DNA from: Coptis chinensis
Taxonomy: Eukaryota; Streptophyta; Magnoliopsida; Ranunculales; Ranunculaceae
Direction: 5' to 3'
Length of the DNA stretch: 64,000 nt
NCBI GenBank assembly: GCA_015680905.1
Contig: CM027378.1
Span: forward strand, 9,591,001 to 9,655,000
The first letter of the stretch is position 1; the number at the start of each line of letters is the position of its first letter. Shown here piece after piece: positions 12,749 through 23,565 of this stretch. The translations under genes and the position numbers were made by a program. The notes under the pieces are model-generated. The model searched no databases, was not told the DNA's origin, and was given only the letters and a program-made list of their open reading frames with translations.

Positions 12749-13198
12749 TTACCAATAACAAGCAATGGTGTCCTCTCCCATACTTACTCCGTCTAAAACC
12801 GCCGACTTCTTAATCATAGTTTGGAGGCTAAAATTATTGGCACTATATTGCTTCACAGCAAAGTGCGCAACAATATCCTCGACCTGAATCTTATAGGTCC
12901 CAGACTCGTTCAGCAGGTCGAAAACCAGTCGCCAACTGTTTCCAATGAATTGGCATGGCGCTTTGTCACATAAGTTCAAGAAGTCACATGTCAGCTTAGA
13001 CAAAGGTAGTCGTAAACCAGCTCTCAACTGACCATGACAAACAACTATTCCCCCACCACGCGGAACAAAATCCTCACTAAAAACATTTACATCCTCTCCA
13101 ATCATGTGAATCTCCAGATCGGCCACGTTTATGTTATACCTCAATCTCAGGTCCCCAAAACTACTAACAACCAACTTATCTACAACCCTAAGAGGCAT
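12749..13198 (-). pseudogene. 'putative gypsy-type transposon' domain ORF (PF04195-like)
   Basis: This 149-residue minus-strand ORF resembles the N-terminal domain of plant PF04195 proteins. It has a short acidic lead, GLRLPLSKLTCDFLNLC, then the asparagine/tryptophan segment QFIGNSWRLVFDLLN. In-phase acidic and serine-rich sequence upstream (to about 13300) lies in a different frame, which suggests a frameshift at the start. No zinc knuckle or pol follows. Instead, LTR-like DNA (12000-12540) and then a coiled-coil fragment follow on the same strand. It is most likely a rearranged piece of a non-autonomous or TatV-like gypsy element. Function in the host is not expected. Confidence 0.6.
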
Positions 13199-13299
13199 AC
13201 CACAGAACTCTCATCAATCTCTACAACATACTTTGAACTCTCCTCCTCCACAGAACTCTCACCTCTCACCGACTCCACAATGACCTCTTCCGAACATCC

Positions 13300-13904
13300 A
13301 AATAACAAATATACTATACAAAAACCAACGACACAAATTCAGAGAGAAAGGTAGAAACTAACCTGGGGAATTCAAGAATGGAGAAAAACGGATGAGCAAA
13401 ATCTTCTCCTTCTTCACAAACACTTCTTATACAATCCAACGACCCAGTTCCCCAAGCAATGTGAAATAATTACACACAATCCCTAGACGACACGTTGGTG
13501 AAACCAAATAGTCAAATTTTTCTCACTCCCACAAAATCCGAAGCGGTTCCACATTTTTGAAAATTTTACAACTAACCGTCCACGTGCCAATTAATACTCT
13601 TACCAGATCGCTTCATCATCAGAAAACAACGAACCGACCTAGTAAGGAGGGGTTGTACGTGTGAGGTATTATTAATATACTCAGGCATATTATTCACGTG
13701 TCTCGCACGAGCCAGACGATCTCTTATCAGTTCGCCACATTTTAAACCGATCCCTCATGGGTCACAACCTCGTTTCGTAGGTCGGGTTGCCGATCAAGTA
13801 TATACTCTCGAACTAATAGATTCACGTATACTTATAACGACAAGTAACGCTCAATCACAGCTGCATCCTTCAAAGCCACAACTCCATAAGTGCTCATTAA
13901 TGAG
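13300..13904. other. no gene; probable U3/internal sequence of the gypsy-like element
   Basis: No coding domain is visible. The segment lies between the PF04195-like ORF and the plus-oriented LTR-like tail and probably holds leader and U3 sequence of the same family. Confidence 0.35.
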
Positions 13905-14110
13905 CCCTCATAACTCGCCATCAAAGCTCAGTCAATTCCCCCATAAGGAAGAATTGACCTGACGTAGGAGAAAAGGAAGGACGAATACTTCAACTTTAAA
14001 AGAGGAAGAGAAACTACATCTGACTTGATTCAAATGGCACCAAAGAACTTGATACATAGGCAGCTCGGATCTATCGCGAGTTTAGTCAAATCTACACCAA
14101 ACCCCCATTC
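13905..14110 (+). repeat. LTR-like R/U5 tail, plus orientation
   Basis: It carries aactcgccatcaa, ttgacctgacgtaggaga, gaaactacatctgacttgat, cttgatacataggcagctcg and agtcaaatc in the same order as the minus-strand tail at 12000-12205. The two copies are diverged but clearly related and face in opposite directions. No TATA box is obvious here (ttaaaagagga at the matching place). Confidence 0.55.
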
Positions 14111-14125
14111 TCCTCTATTCTCTCA

Positions 14126-14265
14126 AATTGTAAGGCTTTACACAAATCCAACCTTTACAATGTTTTATACATTTTTTTTTTTCGAGTTTGACTTGAATTG
14201 TAAGGTTTTACACAAATCCAACCTTTACAATGTTTTATGCATTTTTTTTTTCGAGTTTGAGTTCA
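14126..14265. repeat. two-copy 70-bp tandem duplication
   Basis: A unit starting aattgtaaggctttacacaa is repeated once with a period of 70 bp (14126-14195 and 14196-14265). The copies share cctttacaatgttttat, a T run and tcgagtttga. Few differences separate them, so the duplication is fairly young. Confidence 0.9.
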
Positions 14266-14420
14266 AACGAGCATAACTGAGCTTGAGTTTGAGCTTGAAT
14301 TCTAGTTCGAGCTCGTAGTGCAAAATGAGTCGAGCTTGAGCCCCATATTAAACTCGAAGTCAACTTCGACAACAAGTGCAAGTCGAGCTTGAGCATGACA
14401 AAACTCGATTCGGGTAGGTA
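14255..14420. repeat. TCGAGCTTGAG-type low-complexity segment
   Basis: The segment is built from many variants of gagcttgagtttgag, gtcgagcttgag and actcgaa. Such (T)CGAGCTTGAG-rich tracts are widespread in plant genomes as parts of small non-autonomous DNA elements. No boundaries or target duplication could be set. Confidence 0.5.
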
Positions 14421-14501
14421 CCCCAAGATGTTACACATATGAAAATGGTAAAGTAGTAAAATCACGCAATCCAAAAGGACAACCTGGTAAATACAAAACG
14501 A

Positions 14502-14647
14502 AGATATTTTCTCTCTTCGGAATACAAAATAATATCGTCCTCCAAGTCTAGCAGTCTGCAAACTCTATCCCAATCTACACCCACGTGACATTGGGCCCAC
14601 ACACCTAACCCTTATTCCCAGAACCGACTAACAGCCCATCTATAAAT
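14502..14647 (+). promoter_or_regulatory. promoter of the GRP gene (evening element, G-box, site II, TATA)
   Basis: An evening element AAAATATCT is present on the minus strand at 14502-14510. A G-box CACGTG lies at 14582-14587, a TGGGCCC site II-like motif at about 14592, and AGCCCA at 14632. A TATA box TATAAAT lies at 14641-14647, 111 bp before the start codon. Evening elements and G-boxes are the known clock and light inputs of GRP7-type genes. Motifs are read directly; their activity is inferred. Confidence 0.7.
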
Positions 14648-14757
14648 CTAGGGTTCCACACCTCACATTCTCTCGTATATTCAGAGGCGTGTCGGCCTCG
14701 TTCCTTTAATTCTCTGTTTCTTGGTTTTCCTGTTTATTATACAATATATCAATCAAT

Positions 14758-15579
14758 ATGGCTTCTGCAGATGTTGAATACCGTTGTTTCGTTGGTGGGC
14801 TTGCATGGGCTACTGATGATGTTTCTCTCGAAAAAGCTTTCAGTGTTTATGGCGACATTCTTGAATCTAAGGTCTGTTTTGGGTTATATGGATCCGGATC
14901 TGAATCTGAATCGGATCGGGATTACGGTTTCTTGATCTTGGATTTCTGTTTCTGTTAACTACTGTTACTCTCTGTGTGTGTTACTGTTCTTATAAATTGA
15001 TCTTGAACTGTTAAACGGTATGTCTAATTCTTTTCTTGTAACAGTGACCCAAGATTCAGATCTGATTTTATTGTTAGTTTGAAATTTTGGTTTTGATTTC
15101 GATGACGATGACGATGATGGTTTCTGATTGAGATTCTTTTTTTTTTGTCTGGATAGATTATTAGCGACCGTGAGACTGGAAGATCGAGGGGATTTGGATT
15201 TGTCACGTTCTCGAGTGAGCAAGCAATGAGGGAAGCTATTGAGAACATGAATGGACAAGAGCTGGATGGGAGAAATATTACTGTCAATGAAGCTCAGTCT
15301 AGAGGTAGCGGTGGTGGAGGAGGCGGCCGTCGTGAAGGCGGCGGTGGTGGATATGGAGGTGGCGGTGGTTATGGAGGTGGCGGTGGCGGTGGATATGGCC
15401 GACGTGATGGAGGTGGTGGCGGTGGATACAGTCGTGGTGGAGGCGGTGGTGGTTATGGAGGTGGATACAGCCGTGGTGGATATGGCGGAGGTGGTGGTGG
15501 TGGTGACCGAGGATATGGCGGAGGTGGTGGATCCCGTTACTCCAGGGGTGGTGACTCTGATGGTAATTGGAGGAGTTAA
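14758..15579 (+). CDS. glycine-rich RNA-binding protein, GRP7/GRP8 type
   Basis: Joined exons 14758-14871 and 15157-15579 encode 178 residues. The protein is a class IV glycine-rich RNA-binding protein. It has one RRM at about residues 7-85, with RNP2 CFVGGL and RNP1 RGFGFVTF, and a C-terminal Gly/Tyr/Arg tail of about 85 residues. The tail is full of GGYGGGG and YSRGG blocks and ends in DGNWRS. The start [20 protein letters not shown] is the family consensus. The intron splits the RRM after residue 38 ([11 protein letters not shown]), exactly where GRP7-type genes carry theirs; the donor is AAG/GTCTG and the acceptor GGATAG/ATT. Family members are nuclear and cytoplasmic proteins acting in splicing, RNA export, cold response and clock output. 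No frame damage is seen, so this is an intact gene. Orthology to GRP7 rather than GRP8 or a related copy cannot be told. Confidence 0.97.
14872..15156 (+). other. intron of the GRP gene with candidate alternative 5' splice site
   Basis: A 285-bp intron with GT at 14872 and AG at 15155-15156, and a T-rich tract (15137-15148) before the acceptor. Read-through from exon 1 meets an in-frame stop at 14956-14958. A strong donor-like ACG/GTATGT lies at 15018, mid-intron. In GRP7/GRP8-type genes a cryptic mid-intron 5' splice site is used for negative autoregulation through unproductive splicing. Confidence 0.75.
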
Positions 15580-15830
15580 ATTATATCGTTGGTGTTTTTA
15601 GGTTCTGGTTATGTTGGGTCTTGGTTCTATGTTCGTTCGGTTCTGGTTCTGGTTATGTTTGAGTCTTGTCCATGGACTATAAGGTTTTTGACCTCTGGTT
15701 CTCTATGTTAGTTTTAGTTTGGTTATGGTTCGCTCGTGTGTTTGATTGTTCTCTATGTTCTCATGTCATCAAATTTAAAATGAGGAAGAAAAGAGTTTGT
15801 TTAGTCAAATTTTGTCTCATTTGCAATCCA
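15580..15830 (+). promoter_or_regulatory. 3' UTR of the GRP gene with TTCTGG repeats
   Basis: TTCTGG occurs at 15603-15608, 15641-15646 and 15647-15652, with a near copy (CTCTGG) close to 15693. GRP7-type proteins are reported to bind UUCUGG-like, U-rich sequence in their own 3' UTR. The end of the transcript is not defined; no perfect AATAAA is present close by. Confidence 0.55.
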
Positions 15831-17149
15831 CCATTGTGATGAATACTCTGCGGGTTAAATCTGTTTCTGTGCTCAACAAATTTAGCAAAATATTTAACGG
15901 TGCGTACTTTTAATGATGATCTGTAAAGTCAGTTGTAGAACCAAATCTAGGCATAGCAATAACTAGATAGTAGTATCTGCAGACTGTATCACTGTGACAC
16001 TCACAGTACGAAGGACGGAAGGAATAATGCACAGAAATTCATTAGGGACAAAAGGAATATTGCACTGAAAAGTTGTGCTTATAGTAATCAGACCAAATCT
16101 ATGTAGACTTCTGCAGCTAGATTCCTAATTGCACTTTTTCAGAAAAATAATACCATGTTTACTAAAAGTAGAAACATAATACCATTGATACGATAGTTTG
16201 AAAATTAATCACAGGTACCCCTTCAAAATCATGTACTTGATCATATCCATTTAGACTAACCTAATTCAAATTCATCACTAACATCATATTGTGCATGCTG
16301 ATTCACCAAATCCATAATTGGTGGCACTAATATGGACTTCTTGATCCAAGCCCCTATTTGAAGACTGGAAATCTGGAATAGCTTGACGCTAAACCCCCTT
16401 GGGGCCTTAACTATTGTTCATGTTCATAATAGATATCATCACTGATTCACGGCTTAATTCAGGTTATGGTATAAAATATCGTGGGTTTTCTGAAATACTG
16501 TGTAATAATTCGTTTGTTCAGGCTGTCGAAACGAAATAACTGCCAAATACATATCGAAATGACCAGTCGTTGACTAAAGCCAAATGTCATGAAAATTATG
16601 GAAGATTGTCAAAGTGGACTAACCTACTGCACGGTCAGCGAACGAGGAATGTCAGGAAACTGAGGTCTGAGGCACAGCGGTTAAAGGTGTTGAGGAAGCG
16701 GGTGTTGAGGAAGCTTGGGAAGCTGGTAGCCTGGTAATCAAGGTAATCGTTTTTGGGACTGATTCAGTGATTCTTAGTGAAATTTATCGTGTCTCTTTTT
16801 CTATGTCAGTATATAAGTATATTGCACATTTGCACCCACAGAACCGACCTCTATTTTTTCTCTGTCGTGGAAATGTTCATACATATATGTTCGTAAGTAA
16901 CTTGAAGTTGATGTTTAAGTTTTTATTTCGTTCGGTCCTCATGTATATTATGTAATTTGAATTGTGTCAAGTTACTAGAAGTCGTGCATAATAGGGTCAG
17001 ACTACAATGATTAGTCTCGTTTGATCCTTTTTGTAACTTTTTGCTGGAACTTCGAATCTCCTGTGTGTTGTTCCTGCGTTGCTGTGATAACCCTTCGTAG
17101 AGGGCCTGTTCCATAACCTTGGTCTATGTATTGTTGTTATGTTGTAGCT
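15831..17149. other. intergenic, no gene seen
   Basis: No coding domain or transposon terminus is recognised. Short open frames (16767-16955, 16923-17114) are AT-rich and unsupported. A small local repeat, ttgaggaagc(g/t), occurs twice near 16690-16710. Confidence 0.55.
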
Positions 17150-17160
17150 GTTAAGCACTT

Positions 17161-17974
17161 TTTTTTTTATTATTATTTTTTTGAAACGTTGAGAGGTTCG
17201 GCTGACCTCTATCCGTATTAGAATCTAGAATAGGTTAATATAAGTCTTCCTCAACAATAGTAGCAGGGTCACTACTAAGAGGAGGTATAAAGCATGAGCA
17301 TACATTTTCATTAGAGGAAATAGATAATTTCGCTAGGTGGTCTGCTACTCTGTTAACCTCTCTAAACACATGGATAAACCAGGGCCTCCTATGAGGGGTA
17401 GGCACCATAGGCAGCTGCCTAGGCCCCCTCGACATAGCCCATTAAAAAAGCCCCCAATACCTGAGATGGATTGGACATACTTTTAATATCAATACCACTA
17501 GACCAGACACTATTTAATATTATGGATCTTTTAAAATTTGTTATAAATCATATACAATCTGCCCATATCATTTTTTGCCAACTTTTTAAGGTTTTACAAA
17601 GGCCCCCATTAAAGAGCTAGCCTAGGGCCAGCCGTCCCTGGGATGAACTTTACCTCCACAAGTCTTGAAGCATGCATACGAATAGCAGCTACTATATCCC
17701 AACAACTCCATGGCGTACTCTCAGCTTCTGACAGAATTTAAATAGCATGCAATGAATCAGATGCTACAATGACTTCTCTGACGTTCATCCCAGTACATAT
17801 TACCAATCCTTGTTCAATTGCCTTTAGCTCTTGATAGAGGATGGATCTAACTGATCCTCCACTTGTAAATGCAAACAGAACATTTCCATATTCATCACGG
17901 CCCATACCTCCATATCCTACTCCATCCTTGCTCATCGAGCCATCACAATTTAACTTTACTCTTTGGTAACCACG
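17161..17974 (-). mobile_element. 5'-truncated LINE with 3' RNase H domain
   Basis: Both ends carry the 11-bp target duplication GTTAAGCACTT (17150-17160 and 17975-17985). At the left end, which is the 3' end of the element, there is an A-rich tail (T run at 17161-17183 on the plus strand). The only coding sequence is a plant LINE RNase H domain (RVT_3-like) on the minus strand: VKLNCDGS, YQELKAIEQGL, ASDSLHAI and VNRVADHLAK, which hold the four acidic catalytic residues D, E, D, D. A TAA follows SDSLHAI, and a 261-bp hAT element interrupts the domain. The reading frame resumes at FREVNRVADHL and ends near 17235. The insertion truncated at the start of the RNase H domain, which is usual for L1-type retrotransposition. 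Confidence 0.9.
17380..17640. mobile_element. 261-bp non-autonomous hAT element nested in the LINE
   Basis: The element starts CAGGGCCTCC and ends GCCGTCCCTG, so the terminal inverted repeats begin CAGGG. It is flanked by ggataaac (17372-17379) and ggatgaac (17641-17648), an 8-bp target duplication with one mismatch. Removing it rejoins the LINE RNase H frame (EVKFIHVFREVN), which confirms the boundaries. Eight-bp duplications and CAGGG termini are hAT hallmarks. It has no coding capacity. Confidence 0.9.
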
Positions 17975-17985
17975 GTTAAGCACTT

Positions 17986-20900
17986 GAGCTGGAGTAATAC
18001 CATGTCTTTGATCATTTTCTTTTCCTAGAGAGAAAAAATGGACGATTGCTATCAAAAGCAGATTCCACAGCTTTGTGAACATTCAGGTAAGACCTTGTTT
18101 CCATGACTGCCAACATGGCTGAGCAAGAATGTGAAGAACATTTCCTGCGCTGCGGAAAATTATTTCTTCAGTTTCATGACTTCCATCCCATATTTTCAGT
18201 CCTACAGTTAGTGAGTATAGTTTGGCAACGTTTATCCAAAAAAAAGAGAGTGTAGTTTGGCACCCCTACCCGGAGTGATCATATACAATGTGTTAATGGC
18301 TAGTTTTTGGTGGAGATGATGGCCTTGGTATTTTTCAAATAATTTTCCTTTGTTCTTGGTATACTTTCAAGTAGGCTTCTATTTCCCCCTCTTCCCCCCC
18401 TATTGGTCATTCTTCCCAGTCTTCCACGACCTTATTTTGCCAGTAAACCCAGCTAAGAGTGACATAGGATCACTTGATTTTTTATGGCCTACTTTAGTGG
18501 CGATATCATCATCTACCTGGCCCGAACAACCCGTAATGGTAATTGACCATGGGCCATAATCCGCTCTGCAGAAATCGTGCCAGAAGCCTATTACCGCAGC
18601 CCCATAGGGTTTAGTTATTCATAGATAGGCGACTCTACCTAGTCGTCTCAATCCCTCAACATCCCCAAGAGAGAAGGTGGGGGTGGGTGGGTTGGGGGGA
18701 GGTGGTCGGGATTTGCCCTAGTGCACAACCATTGAACCAATGGGCTCATGTGCAAGGTTACCTAACCTGCAAGATATAAGGTGTCAAAATAAGATGTGAA
18801 GGTAGCCTGCCCCTATATATATATATTTCTAGACTTTATTCGTATAATCTAAGCATTATCCACACAGTTAAGGAATGTTGTCCCCGTTAGGCTGTCAACG
18901 TTTAGTTAAAGTCAGCATCTCCATCAGCATAATCCTCTATTTCCATCTTGTCCCAAGCATTAAGAATGTCAGATTTGTCGCCCCGCATCAACTTAATCAA
19001 CTACTTCCACCTTGTCCCAAAATTAGGAATACCAGTGAACTATACTAGAAGCTACATCATCTGTAAGGCATGTGTTTCATGAATTTGGTATTGCATCGAT
19101 GCCTCTGTTTCGAGTTTCGACCTTCCTCCTGAAACAGATTTTGGTTTGGTCAAAGTCTGAGGGTGATGTCCCATTCTAATTGTCTGCCTACAACTTGGAA
19201 TATCCAGCTCAATACAGCTTGGCGCTCAATAGGGTATCCACCCATTCGTGTATCATATGGTGCAAGGGAATAACTTGAGCGTGGAGTAATTCTATTGCGC
19301 GACAAGGAATACATGGCCGTTGGGCCAAACACAGCATACCCTGTTATAGTGGCATACTGGCATCTTTGATTTGGAGCATCCAGCTCAAAGCCCATTGGCG
19401 ATGAGCGGAAAAGCTCCAGATCGAATTTTATCTATTACTATGCAAGGCAAATGCCCAATGTAAGCTATATGTCTGAACAGGACTCATGCTTAACTGGTTT
19501 GTTAAGTTGATACTTGGGTACGTAGCTTGAATGTTGGATGCTAAACAGATTCAGACACCCTCAGTAGTCTGAAAAAAGAGAGGAGATCGAGGAACTCTAC
19601 GCTTATGCTTGGCTGGTTTGTTAAACTGAGACTGGATTAGGTAACTTGAATGTAGGGTAACTTATAACTTCAAACATCCTAACCAATTCAATGACAATAC
19701 TTAGTTTTAGTGGCCCCGTGTTTAGATTTAGATTGTCAAACTTTTTATTAGTTTAAGTAATGCCCCGTGTTTAGATTTAGATTATCATCAATGTGGAAAT
19801 TTGTATGAATTAGTCATTGAACTGTTTAAAAGATAATGCTTACTTTTTGCGTTTAATTAAGCTCCACGACTGAAACTCGAGAAGATATGTCAATGTCCAT
19901 ACAAGATAGTGAGCTATACGCGACAAACAATCCTGAAAGATTCGTAGCAATCCAAGAGAAGGTATGGCAGTCAGCTATCACCATAGAGCGAGTCGAAGGC
20001 TAAATATTCGTTCCAGGATTGAACTTCTCCTGGTGATAGCTGAAATTGACTCAGTACTCAAAATAGTAACCATATTGCTTCGGAAAACAGAAAATTCAAT
20101 TAGAAAAGGATTCAGTACCCTTTTAAATGTTTGGTAGAGGTAGAAGAACATCACTGTTCTACCTTTCTGGTAACTTTACAAGCAAATGCTGAGACAACAA
20201 CGTTGCCTTTATTGGTAACCAAATAAAGAAGGAACACTATATAACAGTGACAATATAAGAGAATCAATGTTCAAAATGGCATTATATAAACGACAGAGAC
20301 AATTTGAGAGAATCCATGTTCCATCCTATTATGGACGAGGGCTCAAAAAGAACAACTGAAGCTACTGTCGACGTAGAGATATAGACACTTGGTAGCCAGT
20401 TTGTTGGCCCAAATAGAAGTGGATTCATGGAATGATACAGATACTTCTGGTGAACCCTTTTCTTCCCGGTCATTGCATCCTACATTCCAGCAACACTAGT
20501 ATTCAAGTGTATTCATGGTCCAAATACCTTCTCATGCACATGGTTTGCTATGGGGAGGTTATATGATTCTGCATGCCGTACCATTCAGGATGTACATTCA
20601 ATTAATTATATAAAATCCCTCCCTACTTTTCTGAAACTAGCCTTGGCTCACTAGAAACATTTCTATTGTCACTCCCTTAAATATTCCTTTAATAAAGGCA
20701 ACTAACATTCACACACTTTTCCTGCGAATATGGTTCCCATATTCTGATAGGACTTTTCAACCTCTACAAAGCTAAAGTTTTCCTAGCTTTCTGGGGACAT
20801 AAACAAGAAAATCCACTTAAGACCGATGAAATGAAAGCAATGATATTTGAATCTACAGAATTTCCATCCATACTATCTATCTATCAACACAACAGGGCAT

Positions 20901-21654
20901 TTGGATTAAATTGATTCAATCCCTCCAACTTGTAAGCTAGCAAGGATCTCCAATGAAAGAAACGTTGGCAAAGCAGGAATCCAAAGACATTGATTTTCCG
21001 AAACGGACATAAGACGATAAGGATTAAACAAAATCGGTATATATATATATATATGTGCCTCTCAAGGACCACTTTTTTTAAAAAAAAACAAAGAAGGACC
21101 ACTTTCAGTACATATTCCTTGCACAGTTGCAGGCCGGGGTCATATTCATCAGGATGATCAGCTTCCTGCATGCAACTATATGATGTTGGAAGCGATAGTA
21201 ACGGGAAGTTTCGTCTCCCCATAAGCAATTTACGGATTACTGGAACTTGGAGTTGAGGCGAATTGAAGTTCATTGCCATTACCAGATCTCATAATTATAA
21301 ACATAGTCGTAGCTAAATAACTGGCTATATTTAATTTACTTATGAAATCAATGCGGCATTGATCCATTAGCTAGGAAGATTTTACTCCATTAGCATTCTG
21401 TTAGATAGAGATGAAACCATTTACGGCCTTACACAAACTTGATCAGATCACACTTATTTGAACCAGTCTCCTGCTTTATAACTAACGAGGGTCCATAACT
21501 CCATATCCAGTCATATTGAATGCACGCACACAAAACATCAATGTTTTCTTGTTGAGAAAAGCTTTCAGGAAAACAAAGTTGCACTGATGCTGTCAGGGTT
21601 GAGCTAAATATTTACTAGAACCGTATTACCCACCATGTTATTCAAAATGAAGTA
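17986..21654. other. intergenic, no recognised gene
   Basis: No domain is recognised. A G-rich run at 18679-18699 has the form of a G-quadruplex motif. A diverged tandem repeat of about 120 bp sharing gctggtttgttaa lies at about 19487-19690, and gccccgtgtttagatttaga is repeated at about 19713 and 19763. Minus-strand open frames at 19150-19395 and 20884-21279 have no known domain; the first could be a gene relic. Confidence 0.5.
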
Positions 21655-22248
21655 CAGTAGAACCTCGACGCGATAAATTAATTATGGCGTTTAAATAATA
21701 AAATTTGCTAGTCCCGCCAGTGGACTTAATTAATAATTTTGCTAAATTTATAAGATAATAGATTTCAAAACAACCCCTGGAATTTAGTAGAGCCCATTTA
21801 TTATATAAATTAATAAAAAATACAAATGAGGCAAAATATTATGCTTTCTTAAAATTTGAGTCCAATGTTGCTTGTCTTGTGGTGAAATTAAAGTCAAGCT
21901 GGATCTCATCTCTAATCATGTGGTCATATATAATATCACCTTAATAAGTATTTCCTTGTACATGTTAGAAAAAATAATATAAATGACCAGGATCATGTAA
22001 GATCACTTCGATACATAGCTATTTCTTAAAACATCAAAACATAAGAGAACAAATTCTTAAAGTATAATAAAATATATATGGAGAGAATATAATATGATCT
22101 TTAATACCATATAAAATATTTCTAGAAAAAACTTTGAAAATTTATAAATATTTGGATAAATTAATAATTATTAATTTGCTGATTAATTAAAACCCTGCTT
22201 TTTAATAGATTTTGCCTGGTCCAAGGGTATTAAATTATCTAGGTTCTG
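21655..22248. mobile_element. old MITE-like element with AGTAGAACCTC-type termini
   Basis: The left end reads cagtagaacctcgacgcgat followed by aaattaatta. The right end, reversed, reads tcagaacctagataatttaa. The inner flank is AT-rich and non-coding, with tgctagtccc near the left and ggtccaaggg near the right. MITEs beginning AGTAGAACCTCTATAAATTA are common in eudicots. No target duplication could be recognised, so limits are approximate. Confidence 0.5.
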
Positions 22249-23420
22249 AAACAAAGAACAACCTGATTAATGCTAGTACATAATTTTTGGCCTCATCAAA
22301 CCTTATTCAAAGGAACAGTAAAAGATAATACAAACAAAAGTTTTCTGGATTTCCTTGTCTTTATACGCTTCACTTTGTCACACTTGAATTACATTGATAA
22401 CCAGATAAGAAGCATTGTATATGGTTCAACATCAGCTCATCACACGAGCTTATTGTTGACTTATAATTTGTGTGCCTAAGTGCACCACTGCACACACTGC
22501 CAACGAGTTCCAAAGTTGGAGTCTAGCCTAGCGAGACTTGCGTGGGTGCCTAGTCTCCGGACGCACATTCGCGTTGCCTTAAGACTGGGAATATCTGGCT
22601 AATTGCCTTGTTGATCTTATCAAAATTTTCTTCACTGCTGAAGTTCAGAGTTCAAAAGATTTATGAAATTTATGGTATGACACACATAAGTGGCTGAAAA
22701 ATACGAGCTGACAAGATCCAACAATAGATCCATGGAGCATATGGTTCCTGGCACACAAAAGAGAATACCTGTTGACCTCAAACAGATCCATTAAATATTA
22801 TTGTCCGGTCTCAGCAAGCCAGCTAGAGGTCTTGGAGTTTTGTTGGTATCAAATTAAAGTAACAACACTCCAATCTCTATGACGTATATAACTCCCCCAT
22901 CTGGGGAAAAGCCCAAAGAGAATTCAAGTTTATTCTCTCTATACAGCTTGACAACACTCTCTACAAGAGGAAATTGGGCTCTGGTTGCTCGTGAGCATTT
23001 AGTACGGTCATTGGATCAATGTTTTTGAGTGGTAATGCCCTTATTCTTGCCACATCACATATATGAGACACACCAAGAGAAGGACCAAACAAGAGCAGAA
23101 ACGCACTCCTAGATGAGGCAAAAAGCACCACACATTGGAGGAGGTCTCAAGTCCGAGTCTCTTTAGGGGGCCGCGGGTTGTTGTAGGGGATATTCCAGGC
23201 ACTGTCAAATCGTTAATAATTACTCGTCCTAAACCTACTCCGTAACTGATAATGAAAGAAAAAATAATAAGAAATAAATATGTAAAGAAAGTCAGGAAAA
23301 AGAGAAAAATTGGATTGGATTCCATATCCTTCTTGTGGGTTGAAGGGGATGTGTGATGTGTCACTAATGATTCTACAATAGTGCACACTTCATTCGCCAA
23401 CTGGCACCACTCTACCACCC
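22249..23420. other. intergenic upstream of the RADIALIS-like gene
   Basis: No gene seen. The 23041-23420 part precedes the TATA box of the RADIALIS-like gene. Its last 100 bp or so resemble the region upstream of the dead copy at about 31500-31600. Confidence 0.5.
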
Positions 23421-23428
23421 TCACTCCT

Positions 23429-23437
23429 CTATATAAT
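23429..23437 (+). promoter_or_regulatory. TATA box of the RADIALIS-like gene
   Basis: Ctctatataatgag, 128 bp before the ATG at 23566. The same sequence (ctctatataaagag) is found upstream of the related pseudogene, which supports a shared promoter. Confidence 0.7.
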
Positions 23438-23565
23438 GAGCAACGGTCTGCTCTTTGCTGATATCTTCCATCATACCGCATGGTTTAGTAGAATCTCCAT
23501 CTACACTTTCCCTTCTTCCTACATTGCAAAATTCCCACTTCAAACTCAAAACCTCTGTATTAGAA

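Noticed and set aside
15251-15601. 116-residue ORF rich in Val/Asp/Met overlapping the GRP gene
   Set aside because: It is an out-of-frame reading of the GGN codons of the glycine-rich tail; the in-frame protein has a clear RRM.
19150-19395. 81-residue minus-strand ORF (MGFELDAPNQRCQYATITGY start)
   Set aside because: No recognised domain, no splice or promoter support; left as part of the intergenic stretch.
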